A stretch of DNA of 64,000 nt from UBA6168 sp041392505 (GCA_041392505.1 JAWKLX010000042.1:14061-78060), one strand, 5' to 3'; positions 7,959 to 17,279 are shown, counted from the stretch's first letter. The notes: generated by a model from the sequence alone, not told the origin. Program-made: numbers and translations.

Positions 7959-8989
7959 ATGAAGATCGTAACCTTCGGTGAAATCATGTTGAGGTTAACG
8001 CCTCCCATTTTCAGCGCTTCAGCCAAGCAGGCCAATTTGATGTGGTGTATGGCGGCGGCGGTAACGTCGCTGTGTCGCTGGCCAATTTTGGCTTGCCCAC
8101 AGAATTCGTGACCCGCCTGCCCGACAACGACCTCGGCGACTGCGCCCTCATGGAAATGCGCAAACGCAATGTCGGCACCAGCTTCGTTGCTCGAGGTGGT
8201 GAACGGTTGGGCATTTATTTTTTGGAAATGGGGGCCGTGAGCCGCGGCAGCAAGGTTGTATATGATCGGGCGCACAGTGGGATGGCCAGCATCCAAGCGG
8301 GCATGGTCGATTGGGAAGAAGTTTTCAAAGATGCGACTTGGTTCCATTGGACGGGCATCACCCCTGCCATTTCGCAAGGCGCAGCGGATGCATGCCTCGA
8401 AGCCATCCAAACCGCCAACCGCATGGGCGTCACTGTTTCCACCGATCTCAATTACCGCAAAAATTTGTGGCAGTACGGCAAAAAACCGGGCGACATCATG
8501 CCTGCGCTCGTGCAGGGTTGCGATATCATTTTGGGAAATGAGGAAGATGCCGAAAAGCACTTCGGCCTCCATCCCGAAGGAGTAGACGTAACGCACGGTG
8601 GCTCGGTCGACGCACAGGCTTATCTGTCTGTGTTGAAACAATTGATGGACATGTTTCCCCGGGCGAAAAAAGTGATCACGACTTTACGGGGCAGCATCAA
8701 TGCATCGCACAACACGTGGTCGGGCGTGCTGTACGACGGCAGCACCTTATACGAAGCGCCAACCTATCAGATCACCCACATCGTGGATCGGGTCGGTGGT
8801 GGCGACAGTTTCATGGGCGGTCTCATCTATGGTCTCCTTACATGGCCGAACGACGACCAAAAGGCATTGGATTTCGCTGTGGCGGCTTCCTGTTTGAAAC
8901 ATACAATTTATGGCGATGCGAACCTAGTAACCGTTAAAGAAGTGGAAACGCTGATGAAGGGAGATGCCAGCGGAAGGGTATCTAGATAA
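7959..8989 (+). CDS. kdgK: 2-keto-3-deoxygluconate kinase, frameshifted near the N-terminus
   Basis: A PfkB-family sugar kinase that phosphorylates 2-keto-3-deoxygluconate to KDPG. The first codons read MKIVTFGEIMLRLTPP; the frame then changes near 8001-8007 and continues as FQRFSQA...QFDVVYGGGG-NVAVSLANFG to the end. The usual GGGEANVAV is one residue short (GGGGNVAV), so there may be two small errors. The catalytic PfkB block DRVGGGDSFMGGLIYG is intact near the C-terminus. Restoring one base near 8003 gives a full-length gene of about 343 residues. It follows uxaC and precedes the aldolase, completing the Entner-Doudoroff end of hexuronate use. Confidence 0.85.
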
Positions 8990-9469
8990 TTGAAAATGGA
9001 GAATTGAAAATTGAAAATGCTTTTATGACGTAAATAATTTTCAATTTTCAATTAATCAATTAATAAAAACGCTACATGAAGGAAAATGTGATTAAAAACA
9101 AATCATTTGCTTTTGGCAAACGCATTGTTCAGATGTGTGCTTATTTGGAGGAAAATAAAAAGGAATATATTCTTTCCAAACAATTAAAGAAGTGGGACGT
9201 ATGGTGCATTAGTAAGAGAAGCGGAACATGCAGAAAGCCAGAAAAGATTTTATCCATAAAATGAGCATCGCCTTAAAGGGCCAATGATCAGAGTATTGGA
9301 TACAAATGGTAAAAAGAAGGGAATTATGTTCTGCAAAATGAATTCAGATCAATATGGAGCGATTGCAATGAGATTATTAAAATTTTAGTAGCCATCATAA
9401 AATCCTCAAAAGGGGATAAAGGCGAAGAAACCAAATAATTCTCCATTCTCAATTCTCCATTTTCAATTA
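8987..9469 (+). mobile_element. Iterated AATTTTCA unit carrying a broken four-helix-bundle gene
   Basis: A perfect 21-nt inverted repeat has arms at 8987-9007 and 9449-9469 (core AATGGAGAATTGA). The left arm begins on the TAA stop of kdgK and the right arm ends 5 bases before the aldolase start. Extra copies of AATTGAAAA (9003-9017) and its complement TTTTCAATT (9037-9053) lie inside. The plan is that of the other units, with a third unrelated word. Confidence 0.72.
9076..9438 (+). pseudogene. Four-helix-bundle protein gene, frameshifted
   Basis: The start reads MKENVIKNKSFAFGKRIVQM, a typical N-terminal helix of the S23/Avd-like family. The frame breaks near 9190-9200; LVREAEHAESRKDFIHKMSI is found in the second frame (about 9208-9270). 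A second break near 9280 leads to a tail including CNEIIKILVAIIKSSKGDKG that stops at 9438. At least two single-base changes are needed to rejoin it. It may be a real pseudogene or affected by sequence errors, which are dense in this part of the window. Confidence 0.8.
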
Positions 9470-9474
9470 TTTAT

Positions 9475-10142
9475 ATGGCTCGATTTACAAGAATTCAAGT
9501 GGTTCAAAAGATGGCCGAACAGGGCATGGTGCTTTTTTACCACGCCGATGTAGGCTGGGCAAAAAGGTGCTGACTGCTTGCTATAAGGGAGGGGCACGAT
9601 TGCTGGGTTTACCAGCCAGGGCGATTTTGCCCATGAGGTATTCGGCGAACTGAACAAGTTTTGTACAAGAATTGCCCGAAATGATGATGGGCGTTGGCCT
9701 CCGTAACCGATGCGGCCTCCCGCCAGTTTGTACATGCAGTTGATACAATTTCATCGTCACACCCGTATTGCGGGAGGACATAGCCATCGTCTGCAACCGT
9801 CGCAAGGTGCTGTGGTCGCCAGGGTGTGGTTCGCTCACGGAAATATGCGGCGGAGGAACTGGGCTGCGAAATCGTAAAGCTGTTTCACGGCGGTACGTAC
9901 GGAGAGCTGGAAACTTTGTAAAAAACATTTTAGGCCCTCAACCTTGGACGAGCATTATGCCAACGGGCGGCGTTTCTCCGACGGAGGAAAATTTGAGAGG
10001 ATGGTTCAATGCAGGTGTAACCTGCGTGGGTATGGGCTCGCAAATGATCTCTTCCGATATTTTAAAAAGCGGGGATTTTGCGGTGTTGGAAAACAGAATA
10101 AAAGAGACGTTGGAATTGATAAAGGAACTAATGAGAGAATGA
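9475..10142 (+). pseudogene. eda: KDPG / 4-hydroxy-2-oxoglutarate aldolase, many frameshifts
   Basis: The product would cleave KDPG to pyruvate and glyceraldehyde 3-phosphate. The start MARFTRIQVVQKMAEQGMV and the end MPTGGVSPTEENLRGWFNAG...VGMGSQMISSDIL are clear, and the middle contains REDIAIVCNRRKVLWSPGCG in another frame. About eight or more small insertions or deletions separate the blocks. Some are extra bases in runs (for example GGCCTCCG where GGCTCCG restores the frame, and TCCCGCC for TCCGCC), which resembles sequencing error. The start and stop are in place relative to the operon, so the gene may be intact in the organism. Confidence 0.82.
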
Positions 10143-10173
10143 GGAAATATTTAATCCGTTCGGAGCCTTTGCA

Positions 10174-10295
10174 ATTTTTTTTTGAAACACATCGAAACAT
10201 AGGCCACATAGTTTTTTTTTTCACCAAAGGCGAAAACAGCCTGCCTTCGGCAGGCAACCTATGTGCACTGATGTGCCTATGTGTTTCAAAAAAAC
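10174..10295 (+). repeat. Empty iterated CACATAG hairpin unit
   Basis: The left half has TTTGAAACACAT, CGAAACATAGG and CCACATAG (10180-10211). The right half has CCTATGTGCAC, TGATGTGCC and TATGTGTTTCAAAAAAA (10258-10295), the complements of the same words. Between them is a small perfect hairpin GCCTGCC-TTC-GGCAGGC (10239-10255). The unit lies after the aldolase and before the response-regulator promoter. Confidence 0.75.
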
Positions 10296-10364
10296 GCTCT
10301 GTGTTTTCATTCCACAAGATTTGTCTAAGAACTGCTTCTCTTTTAAACCACAAGAAAAACGAAT

Positions 10365-10410
10365 CTTAAGCAAACCCTAAGAATACTCTCCGCTGCTTTC
10401 GATATTTTTG
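10365..10410 (+). promoter_or_regulatory. Promoter of the response regulator with 11-bp-period direct repeat
   Basis: CTTAAG (10365) and CCTAAG (10376) are direct repeats spaced exactly 11 bp, the geometry of OmpR-family binding. A Bacteroidota -7 element TATTTTTG lies at 10403-10410, 27 bases after the start of the second repeat. The same arrangement occurs before the efflux gene (12754-12811). Autoregulation by the encoded regulator is inferred. Confidence 0.72.
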
Positions 10411-10414
10411 CCTC

Positions 10415-11080
10415 ATGAGAATTTTAGTTATTGAAGACGAACCTGGCATCGCCAATTTTATCAAACAGGGATTGGAGGAAGAATCCTATGCGGTGGATAC
10501 GGCCAACGATGGCATCACAGGGTTGGATTGGGCGCTGTCCAATGGGTACGACTTATTGCTGGTGGATTGGATGTTGCCGGGGCGGACAGGGATAGAAATT
10601 TGCCAACAGTTCAGAAAGGAAAATGTAAGTACGCCGATCATATTTTTAACGGCTAAAGATACCGTGCAGGATACCGTTCAGGGTTTGCAGGCCGGTGCCA
10701 ACGACTACATCAAAAAGCCGTTTCATTTTGAAGAATTACTGGAACGCATCAAAGTGCAGTTGCGGCCAAAGAGCGGGGAGCACGAAAGGTTTACCTTGGG
10801 GAACATCGTGCTGGATGTGGCCGCTCACCAGGTTTGGAAAGGCGGGGAGGAAGTGCAACTGACCCAAAAGGAATTTGCGCTGCTTGAGTTTTTGATCCGC
10901 AACAAAGGGAAAGTATGCCGCCGCACCCGCATCATTGAAAGTGTTTGGGATATTCATTTCGATTATGATACCGGGATTATTGATGTTTACATCAATGCGA
11001 TCCGCAAAAAGCTGCACTTGGACAAAGAAGAAGACTATATCCAAACCATCCGGGGCGTCGGTTACATCGCAAAAGATTAA
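10415..11080 (+). CDS. OmpR-family response regulator (CusR-like)
   Basis: A 221-residue two-component regulator. The receiver domain (about 1-118) has the acidic pair E7-D8, phospho-acceptor D51 (LLLVDWMLPG), T79 in FLTAK and K101 in the KKPF block. The winged-helix DNA-binding domain (about 128-221) includes LTQKEFALLEFLIRNKGKVCRRTRIIE and VDVYINAIRKKL-type blocks. Its stop codon directly abuts the ATG of the sensor kinase. The two promoters carrying CTTAAG/CCTAAG repeats suggest it controls itself and the metal-efflux genes. Confidence 0.92.
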   Translation: MRILVIEDEPGIANFIKQGLEEESYAVDTANDGITGLDWALSNGYDLLLVDWMLPGRTGIEICQQFRKENVSTPIIFLTAKDTVQDTVQGLQAGANDYIKKPFHFEELLERIKVQLRPKSGEHERFTLGNIVLDVAAHQVWKGGEEVQLTQKEFALLEFLIRNKGKVCRRTRIIESVWDIHFDYDTGIIDVYINAIRKKLHLDKEEDYIQTIRGVGYIAKD

Positions 11081-12462
11081 ATGAACTTATCTTTTAAAAA
11101 TAGAATAGCACTGTATTATATGTTGGCGACGGCGACCGTCACCGCACTGGTATTTTTCATCATCTATTTTGTGGTACAGACTGCCGTTTACCAAGAGCTG
11201 GACCATGATTTGGCCTTCGAGGCGCACAAGCATACCCAAGAAATTTTCATCAAAGGGGACAGCGTTATTTTTAAAAATAAAAGCGAATGGGCAGAAGAAG
11301 AACACCGGGAAGTGCAGGTCAACCCTGTTTTTATCCAGCTCGTTAATGGATATGGTGCGCTGATGGATAAGTCCCCAAACCTGAAAGAGGAGTTTTTATT
11401 ATTTCAGGAAAACAAAGGTTTCGATATTCAATTTGACACCAAACTGAACAACCATGCCATTCGGCAAATCCAAGTGCCTATTGAGAAAAACGGCGTCCAC
11501 AAAGGATATATCCTGACCGCCATGTCGCTGGAAGGGGCGATCATTGTTTTGGACAGTTTGAAGAAAAATTTGCTGATCCTGTTTCCAATGGTGCTGTTGG
11601 GCCTGTTTTTTATCACCCGTTTTTTAGCGGGGAAAAGTATTGTCCCGGTCAAAACCATCACCGAGACCGCCGACCGGATCACCCGCAACAGCCTCAACGA
11701 GCGCATCCCATTGCCGACCAACAAGGACGAATTGTTCACGTTGACCTCCTCCATCAATGAATTGCTGAGCCGGATGCAAGAGGCGCTCGAAAGGGAAAAA
11801 CAATTTACCGCCGACGCTTCGCACCAGTTGAGGACGCCTTTGGCGGTGCTCAAGGGGACGCTGGAGGTGCTGGTGAGAAAGCCAAGAAAAGAAGAGGAGT
11901 ACCAAGAAAAAATTAAATATAGCATCCAAGAAATCGACCGGATATCGGAAGTCGTTGACCAGTTGTTGGTGTTGGCAAGGCTGGATAAAAACAACGCTAA
12001 AATCTCCAAGACCAAGGTCAACCTACCCATTACAGTCAATGATGTGCTGGCCCGTTTTAGGGAGGCCGTTTTGCAAAAAGGGCTTTCCATCAAAGTGGCG
12101 CAAGAAGGGGAGAGCACCGTTGTTTCCGACCCTTATTATGTGGATTTGATTTTGGAAAATATTATTTCCAATGCCGTTAAATATGCCGACCCCAACTCTA
12201 CCATCGACATTTCTATTTTCCCTAAAAATGATAAATTGGTTTGCCAGGTCAAAGATTTTGGCGTCGTGGTGAACCCAGCTGAACTGGAGCATATTTTCAA
12301 CCCCTTTTTCCGCTCCGACGCCTTGGCACACAAAGCCATAAAAGGCAACGGCCTGGGGCTTTCCATTGTAAAAAAGGCCTGCGAATTATTGAACGTGCAT
12401 ATTGCTGCGGCAAGCGACCGTCCAAAGGCACTGTCTTTTCCCTTTCTTTTCCTACCCATTAA
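11081..12462 (+). CDS. Sensor histidine kinase (CusS-like), frameshift near the C-terminus
   Basis: An inner-membrane sensor with two membrane segments (about residues 11-34 and 165-185) flanking a periplasmic domain, then HAMP, HisKA with the phospho-acceptor H248 (FTADASHQLRTPLAVLKG), and HATPase_c with N-box NIISNAVKYAD and GNGLGLSIVKKACELL. After AAASD the frame changes near 12416-12421. In the other frame the text SKGTVFSLSFPTH ends at a TAA at 12460-12462, the normal family ending. Without the correction the frame runs to 12526 through unrelated residues. One base is probably missing from the sequence. Confidence 0.88.
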
Positions 12463-12753
12463 GCAACTGATTAGATTTACCGGCGGTGTGTCAAATGCAA
12501 GACTGTACTCTCTCTCTTTGCATTGATCCCCGACCCTGGAACAGGGGTCAACTGGTATTCTACAAACGGAGGCGGGGCTATGCCCCTGAAAGTCAGGTAC
12601 TTATTCTGTGGCCAATCAACAGGTTTCAAAACCCCGGCTGCCTTGCAAAATGCATTTATTCCACTTTTATAAGAAAGCCCTTCTACCTAGTAAGAGCTGT
12701 ATATCTACTAAATTTTAAAAATTTAGCAAATCCGGACTTACCACAACCATTTT
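12463..12753 (+). other. Non-coding spacer before the efflux promoter
   Basis: About 290 bases between the sensor kinase and the operator of the efflux gene. I see no convincing gene; an open frame at 12486-12758 has no family features and overlaps the operator. It contains an AT-rich stretch (12712-12727). Confidence 0.5.
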
Positions 12754-12811
12754 CTTAAGCCAATCTTAAGAATGCCCTAAGGAAAGCCTTAGGGAGCCCC
12801 CGATACATTTG
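12754..12811 (+). promoter_or_regulatory. Efflux-gene promoter with four 11-bp-period direct repeats
   Basis: CTTAAG (12754), CTTAAG (12765), CCTAAG (12776) and CCTTAG (12787) stand at exact 11-bp intervals. A -7 element TACATTTG lies at 12804-12811, 28 bases after the CCTAAG copy, almost the spacing seen before the response regulator (27). This is expected of an OmpR-family activator replacing the -33 element. The regulator encoded at 10415 is the likely binder (inference). Confidence 0.78.
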
Positions 12812-12837
12812 CCCTTGAAAAAACACATCCAAGGAAA

Positions 12838-15800
12838 ATGTTAGAAAGAATCATCAATTACAGCATCCATCATAAACTGATCGTCATCTTATTCACGCTA
12901 GCGATTGTCGGTTTTGGTCTTTATTCCCTCACCAATATTTCCATCGGGGCCGTCCCGGACGTCACCAACAACCAGGTACAGGTCATCACGACTTCCCGGA
13001 ACCTTTCCACGCAGGATGTGGAGCAGTTTATCACCTACCCGGTGGAGTTGGAAATGGCCAATTTGCCGGGCGTCAAGGAGATACGTTCCGTTTCAAAATT
13101 TGGCCTTTCCGTTGTCACGATTGTCTTTGAGGACAATATCGGCACCTACCTACCCCGGCAATTAATCGCTGAAAAAATAAAAACGGCGGAAGAGAAAATC
13201 CCTGCTGGATTCGGCACGCCATTCATGGGGCCGGTCACCACTGGGTTGGGTGAAATTTACCAATACATTTTGGATGTGAAGCCGGGATACGAAGACCGTT
13301 ATTCCATTATGGATTTGCGGACCGTGCAGGATTGGATCGTAAAAAGGCAGTTGTCGGGCATTCCCGGTGTGGTGGAAGTGAACACATGGGGTGGGGAACT
13401 GAAACAGTACGAAGTGGCCGTGAACCCCGACCGCTTGCGGGCCATGAATGTGTCCGTAGCTGATGTTTATACGGCGCTGGAAAATAATAACAGCGTGGCC
13501 GGCGGCGGTTATATCGAGAAGACCAACGAAAGTTATTTTATCCGCGGGGAAGGCCTGATTGGCTCGGTGGAAGATGTGCAGAACATCGTCGTGGTCAACC
13601 GCAACAATGTCCCGATCTACATCAAAGATATTGCGATGGTGCAGTTTGGGGCAGCCACCCGGTTTGGGGCGATTACCGCCAATGGGGAAGGGGAAAAAGT
13701 ACTGGGGCAGGTGATGATGCTCAAAGATGCCAACTCCAAGGCCGTCATCGAAAGCGTAAAAGAACGGGTCGCACAAATCCAAAAATCTTTGCCGGACGGC
13801 GTTTATATCAACCCATTTCTGGACCGGAGCGTGCTGATCGGTAAGACCACCCACACGGTGGCGGAGAACCTGATCCTGGGCTGTTTGATTGTCATTTTTG
13901 TGGTGGTCATCCTTTTGGGAAATATCAGGTCGGGGCTGGTGGTGGCCTCTGTGATTCCGCTCTGTTTGCTGTTCGCTTTGTCGTTGATGTCCATCTTCGG
14001 GGTGGATGCCAACCTGATGAGTTTGGGGGCGATCGACTTCGGGATTATCATTGACGGGGCTGTCATTATTGTCGAATATATCGCTTACCAAATCACTGCC
14101 CAAGGAAGCCAATTAATGGCTATGGACGTGGCGGAGCGGAAAAACGTAATTGATCAGATCACTTTTAAAAGTACCAGCAAAATGATGCGCTCCGCCGTGT
14201 TTGGGCAGGTCATCATCATCATTGTTTTTATCCCGATTTTATCGCTGGTCGATGTGGAAGGAAAAATGTTCCGACCGATGGCGCTCACCTTTTGTTTTGC
14301 CTTGATCGGTGCAATGATTTTGTGTTTTACTTACGTGCCGGTGATGGCCGCTTTGTTTCTCAAACCCGCTTCCACCAGCAAAAAAAATATTTCGGTACGC
14401 ATTATTTTCTTTCTGCAAAAACTATACACCCCTACCATGTATTGGGCATTGCGGTTCAAAGGTGCGGTGCTTGGTTTGGCGGTTATACTACTGATTGCCG
14501 TTGGGTTTTTATTTACCAAAATGGGCGGCGAATTTGTGCCCACACTGGACGAAGGGGACTTCGTCATCCAGCCCGTTTTGAAAACCGGTACTTCGCTGAG
14601 CAAGACCATTGAGACGACCACCCAGATTGAAAAAATATTAAAAACCTTCCCCGAAGTGGAACAGGTGGTGACCCGTATCGGTGCTGCCGAGGTGCCTACC
14701 GATCCCATGTCGATGGAAGAAAGCGATGTGATTATCACGTTGAAACCCCACGATGAATGGACGACCTCCGACACCAAAGACGGCTTGGCCGATGCCTTCA
14801 AAGCGGCCCTTTCTGAAATCCCCGGACTGGATTATGAATTCACTCAACCCATCGAAATGCGGTTCAATGAACTGATCACTGGTGTGCGGGCAGATTTGGC
14901 CATAAAAATATTTGGGGAGGATTTGGAGGTGTTGAACAAGCTGGCGCAGCAAGTGAAAAAGGGGATTGAAGGTGTCGATGGAGCTTCCGATATTTCGGTG
15001 GAAAAAGTGGCGGGCCTGCCACAAATGTCGGTCAAATACAACCGGGCAAAAATTGCCAAATACGGGCTCAATATCAGCGACGTCAACAAAATGCTCACCA
15101 TGAGTTTTGCCGGGTTGCCTGCGGGGAGTGTGTTTGAAGGGGAAAAACAATTTGACCTCGTCGTCCGGTACGACAATGCGTTTAGAAAAGACATTGACAA
15201 CATCCGGTACAGCTCGGTTTCCTTGCCCAATGGCAACCAAATCCCGCTGAATGAACTGGCCGAAATTACCTACACCAAAGGCCCCGCAAAAATATCCCGC
15301 GATGACACCAAGCGCCGGATCGTGGTGGGCGTGAACGTCCGGAACAGGGATTTGGAATCGGTGGTGAAAGATGTGCAGTCAATCATTGATAAAGAAATCA
15401 AACTTCCCGTTGGCTATTCCATTACCTATGGCGGCCAATTTGAAAACCTGCGCAATGCCCGGGCCAGACTGATGGTCGCTGTTCCGATAGCCCTGGTGCT
15501 CATTTTCATCATGCTCTATTTTGCGTTTCAGTCGGCCAAAGAAGCGCTGATGGTCTACAGTGCGATTCCGTTGTCGGCAGTGGGCGGGGTACTGCTTTTG
15601 TACCTCCGGGACATGCCTTTTAGTATTTCCGCCGGGGTCGGTTTCATCGCCCTTTTTGGCATCGCCGTTTTAAATGGGCTGGTCTTGATCGAACATTTTA
15701 AAGAATTAAAAGCGCACGGGATGGATAATATTTACAAACGGATTTTGGTGGGCACCCAGCAGCGGTTGCGGCCGGTATTGTTGACGGCAGCAGCGGCGGC

Positions 15801-17172
15801 CTTGGGCTTTTTACCGATGGCCATTTCGACTTCCGCCGGGGCGGAAGTGCAGCGCCCATTGGCGACCGTGGTGGTCGGTGGGTTGATTTCTGCGACTTTG
15901 CTGACCCTCATCGTGCTGCCTGTTTTATATGCCCTTTTTGACCGAAAGAAAACCGTCAAAAAGCAGCGGAAAAGCCGCAAGAAATACTTGATGCTTTTGC
16001 TTCCTTTTTTGTTTTTTATAAATCAGGGAAATACTCAAACCACGACTCTGACCTTGGACGAAGCTATCGAAATGGCACTGCAAAACAACGCAGGTTTGAA
16101 AGCAACTGCTTTAGAAATCGAGCGGAGCCAACAGCTGGTTAATGCGGCTTATAAAATTGATAAGACCAATTTTTATTACGGGTATGACCAAAATAATATT
16201 GCCGAAAATGGCCAGCCGTTGAATGTGCTGGGGGTGCAGCAATCGATGCAATGGCCGGGATTTTATAAAGCGCAAAAACAGCTCAGCGAGAGCAAAGTGA
16301 ACTTGCAAACGCAACGCCTGAAAATGGATGAACGCCTTTTGAAAAAAGAAGTATCCAAGGCGTACTACACGATTTTATATTGGGAAAATTTAAAGCAGAA
16401 TTTCCAATACCTGGATAGCCTGTACCAACAATTTGCCACGGCATCCACGCGCAGATATGAAATGGGGGAAACGAATTATTTGGAAAAATTAACGGCCGTG
16501 ACCAAGACAAAAGAGATAGCGCTGCAACTTGGGCAATGCGACGACAACATTATTTCCGGCTACCGGGCATTGGCAAAATGGCTGCAAACAGGCCAAGATT
16601 TTAAAATCGCTGTGCTGGATTTTTCACCGCTCCCCACAGCTGGATTGGACACTGAGAATCACCCTGCCCTGCAATATTTCCGGGCGGCGGCGGATGTCTC
16701 CACTCGTGCGGTTGAGGTGGAAAAAAAGCAGTTGTTGCCCGACCTGCATGCGGAGTATTTTTTAGGTAGTAATGCTGCCAACAATGCAAAATTATACAAC
16801 GGTTTTCAATTTGGTGTGGGCGTCCCATTATGGGGAAAGGCACAAAAGTCAAATATCAAAGCAGCGGAAATTGAGGGACGGGTCATAGAGCAGCAGGCGG
16901 CCAATTACCAAATCTCCTTGTTGGCCAATTACCAACAGTTGCAGGCACAGCTTGGCCAATTCGAAAAGGCTTTGGCATTTTACCAAGAGGATGGCCGGGT
17001 GTTGTCGCAGGAAATTGTCAACACATCTTCGCAGTCATTTAAAAATGGGGAAATTGATTTTTTGCAATATATCCAATCGCTGGAAAATGCCAAGGATATT
17101 GAAAGGGCCTATTTAGATAATCTTTTTCAGTACAACACAACGGTGTTGGAAATGAATTATTTAATGAATTAA
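12838..17172 (+). CDS. cusA: CusA/CzcA heavy-metal efflux RND transporter fused to a TolC-like domain
   Basis: A 1,444-residue protein. Residues 1 to about 1035 are an RND proton-driven metal pump: N-terminal membrane segment LIVILFTLAIVGFGLYSL, porter domain with QFITYPVELEMANLPGV, the CzcA relay block DFGIIIDGAVIIVEY (around residue 400), and the second six-helix bundle. A basic stretch KKQRKSRKKY and hydrophobic LMLLLPFLFF (about 1043-1062) then lead to a TolC/outer-membrane-factor domain (about 1066-1444; TLDEAIEMALQNN, EVSKAYYTILYWENL). Such fusions occur repeatedly in Bacteroidota. Metal specificity (Cu, Ag, Zn, Co, Cd) is not clear. The internal hydrophobic stretch may act as a signal if the two halves are separated. 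Confidence 0.92.
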   Translation: MLERIINYSIHHKLIVILFTLAIVGFGLYSLTNISIGAVPDVTNNQVQVITTSRNLSTQDVEQFITYPVELEMANLPGVKEIRSVSKFGLSVVTIVFEDNIGTYLPRQLIAEKIKTAEEKIPAGFGTPFMGPVTTGLGEIYQYILDVKPGYEDRYSIMDLRTVQDWIVKRQLSGIPGVVEVNTWGGELKQYEVAVNPDRLRAMNVSVADVYTALENNNSVAGGGYIEKTNESYFIRGEGLIGSVEDVQNIVVVNRNNVPIYIKDIAMVQFGAATRFGAITANGEGEKVLGQVMMLKDANSKAVIESVKERVAQIQKSLPDGVYINPFLDRSVLIGKTTHTVAENLILGCLIVIFVVVILLGNIRSGLVVASVIPLCLLFALSLMSIFGVDANLMSLGAIDFGIIIDGAVIIVEYIAYQITAQGSQLMAMDVAERKNVIDQITFKSTSKMMRSAVFGQVIIIIVFIPILSLVDVEGKMFRPMALTFCFALIGAMILCFTYVPVMAALFLKPASTSKKNISVRIIFFLQKLYTPTMYWALRFKGAVLGLAVILLIAVGFLFTKMGGEFVPTLDEGDFVIQPVLKTGTSLSKTIETTTQIEKILKTFPEVEQVVTRIGAAEVPTDPMSMEESDVIITLKPHDEWTTSDTKDGLADAFKAALSEIPGLDYEFTQPIEMRFNELITGVRADLAIKIFGEDLEVLNKLAQQVKKGIEGVDGASDISVEKVAGLPQMSVKYNRAKIAKYGLNISDVNKMLTMSFAGLPAGSVFEGEKQFDLVVRYDNAFRKDIDNIRYSSVSLPNGNQIPLNELAEITYTKGPAKISRDDTKRRIVVGVNVRNRDLESVVKDVQSIIDKEIKLPVGYSITYGGQFENLRNARARLMVAVPIALVLIFIMLYFAFQSAKEALMVYSAIPLSAVGGVLLLYLRDMPFSISAGVGFIALFGIAVLNGLVLIEHFKELKAHGMDNIYKRILVGTQQRLRPVLLTAAAAALGFLPMAISTSAGAEVQRPLATVVVGGLISATLLTLIVLPVLYALFDRKKTVKKQRKSRKKYLMLLLPFLFFINQGNTQTTTLTLDEAIEMALQNNAGLKATALEIERSQQLVNAAYKIDKTNFYYGYDQNNIAENGQPLNVLGVQQSMQWPGFYKAQKQLSESKVNLQTQRLKMDERLLKKEVSKAYYTILYWENLKQNFQYLDSLYQQFATASTRRYEMGETNYLEKLTAVTKTKEIALQLGQCDDNIISGYRALAKWLQTGQDFKIAVLDFSPLPTAGLDTENHPALQYFRAAADVSTRAVEVEKKQLLPDLHAEYFLGSNAANNAKLYNGFQFGVGVPLWGKAQKSNIKAAEIEGRVIEQQAANYQISLLANYQQLQAQLGQFEKALAFYQEDGRVLSQEIVNTSSQSFKNGEIDFLQYIQSLENAKDIERAYLDNLFQYNTTVLEMNYLMN

Positions 17173-17229
17173 AATCACTGTTTTTTGGTGGCAATAAAAC
17201 TTATTAATTCCATAAATAAAACAGTGATT
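17173..17229 (+). terminator. Hairpin between efflux pump and adaptor genes
   Basis: AATCACTGTTTT (17173-17184) and its exact complement AAAACAGTGATT (17218-17229) can pair right after the stop codon of the pump gene. There is no adjacent long U run in the transcript, and the adaptor gene follows 50 bases later. It may be a partial terminator or an mRNA-end-stabilising hairpin that lowers adaptor expression. Confidence 0.55.
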
Positions 17230-17279
17230 AATATTTTCAATAGAAAAAAAATTAATTATTTTTTTAATAAAAAAATAAA

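Noticed and set aside
7512..9438. A diversity-generating retroelement suggested by the Avd-like proteins
   Set aside because: No reverse transcriptase and no template/variable repeat pair with adenine-biased differences is present in the window; only the fold of the small protein is shared.
9944..10369. A 141-codon open frame across the end of eda and the following hairpin
   Set aside because: It is out of frame with the conserved aldolase C-terminus and continues through a repeat unit.
12486..12758. A 90-codon open frame before the efflux gene
   Set aside because: It overlaps the four-repeat operator and has no family features; it arises partly from the region just after the frameshifted kinase.
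13162..14112. A 316-codon open frame on the minus strand inside the efflux gene
   Set aside because: It is antisense to a strongly conserved RND transporter, has no family features, and is His/Pro/Asp-rich as expected from reading the complementary strand.
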